From Blastococcus sp. MG754426 (GTDB lineage Bacteria > Actinomycetota > Actinomycetes > Mycobacteriales > Geodermatophilaceae), in NCBI RefSeq assembly GCF_021699055.1, contig NZ_SSXC01000045.1, forward strand, positions 1-32,748: 32,748 bases of DNA, written 5' to 3'. Under the pieces are notes generated by a model. That model was not told where the DNA came from and did not search any database. It saw nothing but the letters and a program-made list of their open reading frames with translations. Position 1 is the first letter of the stretch; each line of letters opens with the position of its first letter. Made by a program: the position numbers and the translations under genes. Shown here one piece after another: positions 6,089-12,998 of this stretch.

Positions 6089-7456
6089 TCAGCGGCCGCG
6101 GACGCGGGCGTAGCGGTCCAGCGCCACCTGCCGCTCGTGCGCGTGGTCGACGACCGGCTCCGGGTAGCCGGCGGGGACGCCGCCCGGCGCCGTCCACGGC
6201 TCGTGCACGTACCGGGGATCGACGTCCCGCAGTTCCGGCACCCAGCGCTTCACGTAGGCGCCGTCGGGGTCGAACTTCTTCCCCTGCGTGACCGGGTTGA
6301 AGACCCGGTAGTAGGGCGAGGCGTCGGTGCCGGTGCCCGCCACCCACTGCCAGCCGTGGTTGTTGCTGGCGAGGTCGCCGTCGACCAGGTGCCGCATGAA
6401 CCACCGCGCGCCGAGGGTCCACTCCTGGTGGAGGTCCTTCACCAGGAACGAGGCGACGATCATCCGCACCCGGTTGTGCACGTAGGCCTCGCCCAGCAGC
6501 TGGCGCATGCCGGCGTCGACGATCGGGAAGCCGGTGCGCCCCGTCTCCCAGGCGCGCACCAGCTCCTGCGCGTGCGGGCCGTCGTCGTAGCCCATCGCCC
6601 GCAGCTCCGGCTTCAGGTACTCGCGCGCCGACTCCGGCCGGTGCCACAGGACGTCGGCGTAGAAGTCCCGCCAGGCCAGCTCGTCGGTGTACCGGCGCAC
6701 CGGCTCCGTCTGCCCGGCCGCCGCGAGGTCGGCCAGCAGCGTCCGGGGGTGGATGCAGCCGTACTTCAGGTAGGCCGACATCCGGCTGGTCCCGTCACCG
6801 GCCGGGGTGTTGCGCCCGTCGGCGTAGCCGGGCAGCCGCTCGTCGCGGAACCGCGCCCAGGCGGCCAGCGCGGCGGCCTCCCCGGCCGGCGGGAGCGTCA
6901 CACCGTCGAGCTCGGGTGCCGGGGGGCGGTCGTCGGAGCGGACGCCGGTGCGCCAGCGGACGTCGCCGGGCGACGACGCCGGTGCCCGCCAGCCGTGCTC
7001 CCGCCAGGCCCGGGCGAAGGGCGAGAACACCTGGAACGGCGTCCCGTCGCGCTTGGTGACCCGCCCGGGCGTCACCGCGTACGGCGAGCCGGTGCGCACC
7101 AGCGGGACCTCGCCCAGCGCCCGCTCCACCGCGTCGTCGCGGCGGCGGCCGTACGGCCCGGCGTCCGCGCTGACGTGCACCGACGTGGCGCCCACCTCGC
7201 CGGCCAGCGCGGGCAGCACCCGGGCCGGGTCGCCGCGGCGCAGGACGAGCGCGCCCCCGAGGTCGTCCTCCAGGGCGGTCAGGCAGTCGAGGAGGAATCG
7301 GCGGCGGGGCCCGCCGGAGGGCCCCCACAGCCGCTCGTCGAACACGAACACCGGGACGACGTCGCCGTCCGGACCCGCCGCGTCGCGCGCGGCCAGCAGG
7401 GCGGGGTGGTCGCCCAGGCGCAGGTCGCGGCGGAACCAGAGCAGTGCGGTGGGCAC
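6089..7456 (-). CDS. phrB: Deoxyribodipyrimidine photolyase (cryptochrome/photolyase family)
   Basis: A 455-residue flavoenzyme that uses blue light to reverse UV-induced pyrimidine dimers. The N-terminal antenna-cofactor domain begins TALLWFRRDLRLGDHPAL. The FAD and DNA-binding half carries TSRMSAYLKYGCIHPR, WRDFY, GFPIVDAGMRQL, HNRVRMIVASFLVKDL and NNHGWQWVAGTGTDASPYYR, all typical of class I enzymes. Length is normal. The start is GTG 7456: it lies 7 bases after a TACGCT box with no ribosome site, suggesting a leaderless message, and the upstream extension of the frame is arginine-rich shadow. A cryptochrome cannot be excluded, but the motifs favour a repair photolyase. It lies 46 bases downstream of the STAS gene on the same strand. 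Confidence 0.93.
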   Translation of the reverse strand: MPTALLWFRRDLRLGDHPALLAARDAAGPDGDVVPVFVFDERLWGPSGGPRRRFLLDCLTALEDDLGGALVLRRGDPARVLPALAGEVGATSVHVSADAGPYGRRRDDAVERALGEVPLVRTGSPYAVTPGRVTKRDGTPFQVFSPFARAWREHGWRAPASSPGDVRWRTGVRSDDRPPAPELDGVTLPPAGEAAALAAWARFRDERLPGYADGRNTPAGDGTSRMSAYLKYGCIHPRTLLADLAAAGQTEPVRRYTDELAWRDFYADVLWHRPESAREYLKPELRAMGYDDGPHAQELVRAWETGRTGFPIVDAGMRQLLGEAYVHNRVRMIVASFLVKDLHQEWTLGARWFMRHLVDGDLASNNHGWQWVAGTGTDASPYYRVFNPVTQGKKFDPDGAYVKRWVPELRDVDPRYVHEPWTAPGGVPAGYPEPVVDHAHERQVALDRYARVRGR

Positions 7457-7463
7457 CCGGCCG

Positions 7464-7469
7464 AGCGTA
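7464..7469 (-). promoter_or_regulatory. Candidate -10 box, leaderless photolyase promoter
   Basis: Minus-strand TACGCT followed by 7 bases and the GTG start at 7456. No ribosome-binding sequence is present, so a leaderless transcript beginning at the start codon fits. It would let the photolyase be expressed apart from the STAS gene. Confidence 0.45.
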
Positions 7470-7502
7470 GGAGCGACGCGGCGGGGGCGCCCGGCGGCCG
7501 GT

Positions 7503-7859
7503 TCAGGCGGGGCGGTCCAGGCCGTCCAGCCCGAGCACGCGCCACAGCCCCGTCCGGCGGAGGAGCCCCATCGTGCGCCGGTTGGCCCCGCGGACGACGA
7601 CGCTGCCCCCGCGGGCCCGGCACGCCCGGTGCGCGGTGAGGAGGCTGGCCGCCGCCGGGCTGGACAGGTGCTCCACGTCGCGGACGTCGACGACCACCCG
7701 CCGGGCACCGGTGATGAGGGCGTCGTGCAGGGCCCACCGGATGTCGGCGACCCCGTCGGCCAGCATCTCCTCGGTCAGCCGCAGCACGACCTCGCCGGAG
7801 TCGTGCCGGGAGGAGCCGGTGGTACCGGGATCGCGCTGGGCGCGGTCGGCAGCGTGCAC
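7503..7859 (-). CDS. STAS-domain protein (anti-sigma factor antagonist-like)
   Basis: A 118-residue cytosolic protein made of a single STAS domain (about 23-115), the fold of SpoIIAA/RsbV proteins that release sigma factors by binding their anti-sigma partner. The region VVVDVRDVEHLSSPAAASLL corresponds to the phosphorylation loop, with S66 and S67 at the position of the usual D-S pair. The GTG start at 7859 has GGAGGAG 6 bases upstream. No RsbW-like kinase is encoded nearby, so the partner is unknown. It is divergent from the response regulator at 8001. Confidence 0.8.
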   Translation of the reverse strand: MHAADRAQRDPGTTGSSRHDSGEVVLRLTEEMLADGVADIRWALHDALITGARRVVVDVRDVEHLSSPAAASLLTAHRACRARGGSVVVRGANRRTMGLLRRTGLWRVLGLDGLDRPA

Positions 7860-7913
7860 GGTGGTCTCCTCCGCGGTCGGGATCCGCTCTCACTGCAGCC
7901 TGGCGGGCGCAGT

Positions 7914-7944
7914 TTGCGATCTCCCCGGTCACGACATTGCGATC
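7914..7944 (+). promoter_or_regulatory. Direct repeat TTGCGATC, candidate operator
   Basis: Two identical TTGCGATC octamers (7914-7921 and 7937-7944) lie 23 bases apart, about two helical turns, in the 141-base divergent region between the STAS gene and the OmpR-type regulator. OmpR-family regulators often bind direct repeats in their own promoter, so autoregulation is plausible but unproven. Confidence 0.4.
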
Positions 7945-8000
7945 CGATGACGGTGCCCGCCCTGCCCGGGGGCGCGGGAGCGCGGTGGGAGCATGACCGC

Positions 8001-8717
8001 GTGTCGTTGCGGATCATGATCGTGGAGGACGACGACTCCATCCGGACCGCGCTGCGGTGGGCGCTGGAGGACGAGGGGTACGACGTCGCCGAGGCCGCCT
8101 CGGGCGAGGACGCCGTCCGCATGGTGGGCATCGCCGCGCCGGACATGATGATCGTCGACCTGATGCTCGGGGCGGTGGACGGTCTCACCGTGATCCGCGA
8201 GGTGCGCCGCGACCACGACCTGCCCGTCGTCGTCGTCAGCGCCCGCGCCGACACGCAGGACATCGTCGAGGCGCTGGAGGCCGGCGCCGACGACTACGTG
8301 ACCAAGCCGTTCCAGGTCAAGGAGATCACCGCGCGGCTGAAGGCGCTGCGCCGGCGGACCGCCGCGGTGCCGGCGGGGGCCCCGGCCGTCGCGACCCGGC
8401 CGGGCGTGGTGCTCGACCACGACCCCGAGGCGCCGCTCGTGCTGCGGGAGGCCAGCGGGACGGTCTACCGCGGCGACCGGCAGCTCCCCCTCACGCTGAC
8501 CGAGTTCCGGGTGCTCTGCGAGCTGGCCGCGGCGCCGGGGCGGGTCTTCAGCCGGCAGGCGCTGCTCGAGCGCGTGTGGGACCACGGGTTCTTCGGCGAC
8601 GAGCGGATCGTCGACGTCCACGTGCGGCGGTTGCGCACCAAGGTCGAGCGGGACCCCGGGAACCCGCGGCTCGTGGTGACCGTCCGGGGGCTGGGCTACC
8701 GCCTGGACCCGCAGTGA
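8001..8717 (+). CDS. OmpR/PhoB-family response regulator
   Basis: A 238-residue DNA-binding regulator. The receiver domain (1-118) has the acidic pair in IMIVEDDDS, phosphoacceptor D53 in MMIVDLMLG and the lysine in YVTKPF. The winged-helix effector (about 140-236) contains LPLTLTEFRVLCELA, VFSRQALLERVW, RIVDVHVRRLRTKVE and VRGLGYRL. GTG 8001 has GGGAG 9 bases upstream and fits the family N-terminus; the longer open frame upstream is shadow. The stop overlaps the kinase start as GTGA. Its partner is the next gene, and the TTGCGATC repeats upstream may be its operator. Confidence 0.93.
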   Translation: MSLRIMIVEDDDSIRTALRWALEDEGYDVAEAASGEDAVRMVGIAAPDMMIVDLMLGAVDGLTVIREVRRDHDLPVVVVSARADTQDIVEALEAGADDYVTKPFQVKEITARLKALRRRTAAVPAGAPAVATRPGVVLDHDPEAPLVLREASGTVYRGDRQLPLTLTEFRVLCELAAAPGRVFSRQALLERVWDHGFFGDERIVDVHVRRLRTKVERDPGNPRLVVTVRGLGYRLDPQ

Positions 8718-10087
8718 GACCGGTCCCCGGGCGGCGGGGGCTGCGGGGCCGGATCGTCGTGGGCTTCGCCGCCAGCACCCTGCTGGTCTCGGCGGTGCTG
8801 GTGACCACCACCTGGCTGCTGGCCCGCAGCTTCCTGGTGGAGCAGCGCGAGCAGGCGCTCACCCAGCAGGCGTTCGCCGATGCCGAGGTGCTGCGCACCC
8901 GGCTGGCCGCCGCCGGGGTCGACGTCGGGGCGGTGCTGGGCGAGCTCGTCCCCTTCGGCGACGCCGAGGTCGTCGTGCGGAGCGGGGACGACTGGTACTC
9001 CTCGAGCCTGGAGGTGGGGCGGCGCGACGTCCCCGCGGGGCTGCGCCAGGTGGTGGCCGACGGCGCGGCCGGCGCGCAGCGGGTCGACACCGCGGACGGC
9101 CCGCGGCTGGTCGTCGCCGTCCCCGTGGTGAGCGCGGGCGTCGAGGTGTACGAGATCGCGCCGCTGGACGACCTCGCGGCGCTGCTGGGCACGCTCGGGG
9201 TGGTGCTGGGCGCGGGCGCCGGCGTCGCCACCCTGGCGGGGGCCGGGTTCGGCGCGTGGGCCAGCCGGCGCGCCGTCTCCCCGCTGGAGCAGGTCGCCGG
9301 CGCGGCCACCCGCATCGCCGGCGGTGAGCTCTCCACCCGCCTCCCACCGACCGACGACCCCGACCTGGTGGGCATCGTGGCGGCCTTCAACAGCATGGTC
9401 GACGCCCTCGCCGCCCGGATCTCGCGGGACGCCCGGTTCGTCGGCGACGTCAGCCACGAGCTGCGCAGCCCGCTCACCAGCCTCACCACGAGCGTCGAGG
9501 TGCTGGCCACCCGGCGGGAGGAGCTGCCGCCGCGGGCCCAGCAGGCCCTCGCCCTGGTCGAGGGCCAGGTGACGCGCTTGCGGGTCACCCTCGACGACCT
9601 GCTGGAGCTGGCCTGGATGGACGGGGCCGACCACGGGCACGACGTCGTCCCCGTGCCGATGGCCGCCCTCGTGCGGGAGGTGCTGGAGGGGACCGGCCGG
9701 CCGGTCGACCTGCTGGAGGCCGGTCCCGGCGAGGGGAGCACGGTGCTGGGGGACAAGTCACGGCTGGAGCGGGCCGTGCGCAACCTCCTGGACAACGCCG
9801 ACCGCTACGGCGGCGGGCCCGAGCGGGTGGCGGTCCGGCGCTGCGAGGGCTCCGTGGAGGTCACGGTGGACGACGCCGGGCCGGGGGTCGCCCCGCTGGA
9901 CCGCGAGCGGATCTTCGAGCGCTTCGCCCGGGCCCCGGGTTCGGCCCGTCGCTCGCTGCCCGGCGCCGGCCTGGGGTTGGCGATCGTGGCGGAGACCGCC
10001 GCCCAGCACGGGGGTGCGGCGTGGTGCGAGGCGAGCCCGTGCGGCGGGGCGCGCTTCGTCCTCTCCCTGCCGGCGGCGCGGTCGTGA
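8714..10087 (+). CDS. Membrane sensor histidine kinase with HAMP domain
   Basis: A 457-residue kinase, the presumed partner of the preceding regulator. Membrane helices lie at about 14-37 and 158-180 and enclose a periplasmic sensor region of some 120 residues without a recognised domain. A HAMP segment (about 183-236) leads to the HisKA dimerisation domain with phosphorylatable H248 in GDVSHELRSPLTSL. The ATPase domain has intact N (NLLDNADRYGG), G1 (DDAGPGV) and G2 (GAGLGLAI) boxes. The GTG at 8714 overlaps the regulator stop, and the kinase stop overlaps the lipoprotein start, so three genes are translationally linked. The layout resembles mtrA-mtrB-lpqB. Confidence 0.93.
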   Translation: MRPVPGRRGLRGRIVVGFAASTLLVSAVLVTTTWLLARSFLVEQREQALTQQAFADAEVLRTRLAAAGVDVGAVLGELVPFGDAEVVVRSGDDWYSSSLEVGRRDVPAGLRQVVADGAAGAQRVDTADGPRLVVAVPVVSAGVEVYEIAPLDDLAALLGTLGVVLGAGAGVATLAGAGFGAWASRRAVSPLEQVAGAATRIAGGELSTRLPPTDDPDLVGIVAAFNSMVDALAARISRDARFVGDVSHELRSPLTSLTTSVEVLATRREELPPRAQQALALVEGQVTRLRVTLDDLLELAWMDGADHGHDVVPVPMAALVREVLEGTGRPVDLLEAGPGEGSTVLGDKSRLERAVRNLLDNADRYGGGPERVAVRRCEGSVEVTVDDAGPGVAPLDRERIFERFARAPGSARRSLPGAGLGLAIVAETAAQHGGAAWCEASPCGGARFVLSLPAARS

Positions 10088-11169
10088 CCCGCCTGCGCCG
10101 GCTGGGCGCCGGCGGCGTGCTGGGGGCCGTCGTCGCCGGGGTGGTGTCCTGCGGGGTGCCCACCGGATCGGGACCGACGACGATCGCGCCGTCCGACGTC
10201 CCGTACGGGCTCGCCGCGCCGACGCCGGCTCCCTCGGCGGCGCCGTCGGCGGTACCCGGTGAGGTTGGCTGGGCCTACCTGATCGGCCCCGACGAGGCGC
10301 TCGTCCCCCGGGCCCGGGACAGCGGGAGCGGGTCGGCCGAGGAGCGGCTGGCCGACCTGCTGAGCGCCCTGGCCGCGGGGCCGACCGGGGACGAGCGGGC
10401 CGAGGGGCTGTCCACGGCGCTCCCGTCCGGGACGACGCTGGAGGTGTCCGGCATCGACGGCGGCACGGCAACGATCGATCTCGCGGGCGCCTCCCCGCTG
10501 TCCTCCGGCCGGCGGGCGGTCGCCCAGATCGTGCTCACCGCGGCGAGCCTGCCGGGGATCGACGCCGTCCTGCTCACCAGCGACGGCCAGCCGGTGGAGG
10601 CGCCGCTGCCCTCCGGGGCGCTCACCGACGAGCCGCTGCTCCCGGCCGACTACGCCGCCTTCCTCAACCCGCCCCCGGTGTCCCCGGCGGCCACCACGCC
10701 GGCCCCGACCGCCGGGGTGGCGGCCCCGTTCGCCGCCGACACCCGGCCCGACACGGCCGCGGCGTCCCCCGGGGCCGCGGTGACGGTGACCGACGTCCGC
10801 GCCGGCCGCCAGGCGGGGTTCGACCGGGTGGTGCTCGAGGTGGCCGGTGCGGGGCTGCCCGGGTGGGCCGCCCGTTACGTCCCCGACCCCCTGTCGGCGG
10901 GCAGCGGGCTGCCGGTGGACGTCGCCGGGGACGCCGTCCTGCAGCTCGTCCTCACCGGCGTGGGCCTGCCCGGGGACACCGGCGTCGCGCCCTACGCCGG
11001 ACCGGACCCGGTCGTCCTGGACGGCCCCGCCGTCCGGGAGGTCGTGATCGACTCGGTCTTCGAGGGGCAGCTGGTGGCCTTCCTCGGGACCGCGGGCGAG
11101 CGCCCGTTCCGCGTCTACCGGCTGCAGAGCCCGAACCGGGTGGTGATCGAGGTGCTGCACCAGGGGTGA
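10084..11169 (+). CDS. GerMN-domain lipoprotein with C-terminal AMIN-like domain
   Basis: A 361-residue exported lipoprotein. The signal peptide ends in a lipobox, VVSC with C23. A low-complexity Pro/Ala linker is followed by a GerMN domain (about 60-190; WAYLIGPDEALVPRARD, then AQIVLTAASLPGIDAVLL). A second linker leads to an AMIN-like domain (about 235-361; VTVTDVRAGRQAGFDRVVLE, ending in PNRVVIEVLHQG). It overlaps the kinase gene by four bases. LpqB, the lipoprotein that modulates MtrB in mycobacteria, also has a GerMN domain, so this protein may tune the kinase at the outer face of the membrane. It lacks LpqB's beta-propeller. The domains are recognised; the regulatory role is inferred from position. 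Confidence 0.85.
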   Translation: MTRLRRLGAGGVLGAVVAGVVSCGVPTGSGPTTIAPSDVPYGLAAPTPAPSAAPSAVPGEVGWAYLIGPDEALVPRARDSGSGSAEERLADLLSALAAGPTGDERAEGLSTALPSGTTLEVSGIDGGTATIDLAGASPLSSGRRAVAQIVLTAASLPGIDAVLLTSDGQPVEAPLPSGALTDEPLLPADYAAFLNPPPVSPAATTPAPTAGVAAPFAADTRPDTAAASPGAAVTVTDVRAGRQAGFDRVVLEVAGAGLPGWAARYVPDPLSAGSGLPVDVAGDAVLQLVLTGVGLPGDTGVAPYAGPDPVVLDGPAVREVVIDSVFEGQLVAFLGTAGERPFRVYRLQSPNRVVIEVLHQG

Positions 11170-11176
11170 CGCGCGA

Positions 11177-11213
11177 GGGCCTGCGCTGCGGATCGGCTCC
11201 GGGGCGCAGGCCC
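11177..11213. terminator. Bidirectional terminator between convergent genes
   Basis: A perfect 10-bp stem (11177-11186 with 11204-11213; left arm GGGCCTGCGC) encloses a 17-base loop that can itself form a short CGGA/TCCG stem. It sits between the stops of the GerMN lipoprotein and the AMIN-like protein, so it can serve both strands. Confidence 0.6.
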
Positions 11214-11230
11214 GGGCAGGGCGCGACCGG

Positions 11231-11803
11231 TCACCAGCGGTGGGCGACGTCGATCACCAGGCGGACCGCGTCGTCCCCGGGGGCACCGACCAGGGTGAAG
11301 GTGCGGAAGGGCAGCCGGGCGCGGGTGCCGACGCCGAGGGTGGTGCGGCCCTCGTACGAACCGGCCCAGGCGACCTGCTCGAGCGTGCGGAAGCCGTCGA
11401 CGTCCACGACCTCGCCGCGGCTGGGCGGCAGGTAGGTGGCCCGGCCGTGCCGATCGTGGGCGGGGGAGTGGACGACGACCTCCAGCGCGGCCCCGCCGGC
11501 CAGCGGGACGACGTCGCCCGTGCCCTCCTGCTGCACCGCACCGACGTAGCGCACCGAGTAGCCGGTGGGCGTCGCGGGACCGTGCAGGTCGACGACCAGG
11601 CGGTCGAAGCAGGCGTGCCGGCCGGCGCGGACGTCGGTCACGGTCAGGCCGGCGGCGGTCGCCGCGCCGGCCTCCGGCAGCGAGCCCCACACCAGCCCGC
11701 AGTACGGCGTGCGCGCCGCGGCCGAGGCGGGGCCGAGCAGGCCGAGCAGCAGCGCGACCACGCCGCCGACGACCGCCAGGGGAACGGGTCCGATCCTCGT
11801 CAC
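11231..11803 (-). CDS. Secreted AMIN-like domain protein
   Basis: A 190-residue exported protein with a signal peptide (PLAVVGGVVALLLGLLGPASA) and one AMIN-like domain. The domain start VTDVRAGRHACFDRLVVDL is clearly related to VTDVRAGRQAGFDRVVLE in the GerMN lipoprotein that converges on it, so the two share a duplicated domain. Two cysteines (TPYCGLVW and RHACFD) could form a disulfide. I chose GTG 11803, which has GGAGG 5 bases upstream; ATG 11815 is the alternative, and the earlier part of the open frame is shadow. AMIN-like domains are thought to bind cell-wall polymers, but the function here is unknown. Confidence 0.8.
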   Translation of the reverse strand: MTRIGPVPLAVVGGVVALLLGLLGPASAAARTPYCGLVWGSLPEAGAATAAGLTVTDVRAGRHACFDRLVVDLHGPATPTGYSVRYVGAVQQEGTGDVVPLAGGAALEVVVHSPAHDRHGRATYLPPSRGEVVDVDGFRTLEQVAWAGSYEGRTTLGVGTRARLPFRTFTLVGAPGDDAVRLVIDVAHRW

Positions 11804-12027
11804 GATGGCCTCCATCCACCGGGCCCGCGCCCCTGCGGAGCGGGCCTCCGACCGGAGGTGTACTCCCGTCCGGGGGCCGCGCAGGCGGCCGCAACAGGGT
11901 CTCCACCGGGTCGTCGCGGGCGTCATGCGGTCGTCGCAGCTCCGCAAGACCCCCGCCGCCGGACCGCCGTCGCCGGGTCAACCGATCGGGGGCCGCGCCG
12001 GGGCCGCATCCGGTGGATCATGGTCGG

Positions 12028-12882
12028 GTGCCCGAGTTGCCCGAGGTGGAGGCGTTGGCGGCGTTCCTGCGCGAGAACGCCGTCGGCCACGTGCTGGCGC
12101 GCGCCGACCTCGCCGCCGTCCAGGCGATCAAGACCTTCGACCCGCCGCTGTCCGCGCTCGCCGGCCTGGAGATCACCGGGGCCGCCCGGCACGGCAAGTT
12201 CCTCGACCTCGACGTCGCGGGGCTGCACCTCGTCGTCCACCTCGCGCGGGCGGGCTGGCTGCACTGGCGGGAGAACCTGCCCACCGCGCCGCCGAAGCCC
12301 GGCAAGGGCCCGCTGGCGCTGCGCGTGCACCTCGACGACGGCAACGGGTTCGACCTCACCGAGCAGGGGACGCGCAAGGGGCTGGCCGTCCACGTCGTCC
12401 GGTCGCCGGCGGAGGTGCCGGGGATCGCGCGCCTCGGGCCGGACGCCCTCGAGGTGGACCGGGAGACCTTCGCCCGGCTGATGGCCGGCCGGTCGGGGCA
12501 GCTCAAGGGCGCGCTCACCGACCAGACCCTGGTGGCCGGCATCGGCAACGCCTACTCCGACGAGATCCTGCACGCCGCGCGGCTGTCACCGTTCAAGATG
12601 GCCGACAAGCTGACCGACGACGAACTGGTCCGTCTCTTCGATGCGGTGCGCGAGACCCTCACCGGGGCGCTGGGCCGCCAGGTGGGCCAGCGGGCCGCCA
12701 CGATGAAGGGGGAGAAGCGCTCGGGCCTGCAGGTGCACGCCCGCACCGGCCTGCCGTGCCCGGTCTGCGGCGACACCGTCCGCGAGGTCAGCTTCGCCGA
12801 CACCTCGCTCCAGTACTGCCCGACCTGCCAGACCGGGGGCAGGCCGCTGGCCGACCGGCGGATGTCGAAGCTGCTGCGCTGA
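12028..12882 (+). CDS. Fpg/Nei-family DNA glycosylase/AP lyase
   Basis: A 284-residue base-excision repair enzyme that removes oxidised bases and cuts the DNA backbone. The mature N-terminus PELPEVEAL supplies the catalytic proline and glutamate directly after the initiator, which fixes the start at GTG 12028. K57 in RHGKFL is the conserved lysine. The helix-two-turn-helix region contains LVAGIGNAYSDEILHAA. The C-terminal zinc finger has CPVC (244, 247) and CPTC (264, 267). No ribosome site is visible, so the message may be leaderless. The sequence resembles the actinobacterial MutM2/Nei-like branch more than classical MutM, so substrate preference is open. Confidence 0.93.
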   Translation: MPELPEVEALAAFLRENAVGHVLARADLAAVQAIKTFDPPLSALAGLEITGAARHGKFLDLDVAGLHLVVHLARAGWLHWRENLPTAPPKPGKGPLALRVHLDDGNGFDLTEQGTRKGLAVHVVRSPAEVPGIARLGPDALEVDRETFARLMAGRSGQLKGALTDQTLVAGIGNAYSDEILHAARLSPFKMADKLTDDELVRLFDAVRETLTGALGRQVGQRAATMKGEKRSGLQVHARTGLPCPVCGDTVREVSFADTSLQYCPTCQTGGRPLADRRMSKLLR

Positions 12883-12894
12883 CCGCGGCCTGCG

Positions 12895-12957
12895 GCCACG
12901 ATCACCGAACCTGATCGTGGCGCGTCCTCCCTCGTGGTGCGCGGTGAGGGAGGACGC
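12895..12957 (+). repeat. Composite double-hairpin element, copy 1 (terminator-like)
   Basis: Two stem-loops abut 12 bases after the Fpg/Nei stop. Hairpin A: GCCACGATCA (12895-12904) pairs with 12912-12921 around CCGAACC. Hairpin B: GCGTCCTCCCTC (12922-12933) pairs perfectly with GAGGGAGGACGC (12946-12957). The same A-then-B arrangement, with a nearly identical B stem, follows the ABC permease stop on the minus strand. It probably ends transcription between the convergent glycosylase and transducer genes. Confidence 0.7.
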
Positions 12958-12998
12958 CGTGCGGTGGGGGAGGACGGCGGCTGGGGCGGGGCGTCGTC

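Noticed and set aside
8548..9795. 415-codon minus-strand frame opposite the histidine kinase
   Set aside because: Ser/Arg/Pro-rich shadow of a kinase with intact motifs.
12586..12998. C-terminal extension of the first transducer frame beyond the second frame's stop
   Set aside because: Translation after 13928 is Arg/Gly/Pro-rich and antisense to the glycosylase; it exists only because stops are rare in G+C-rich DNA.
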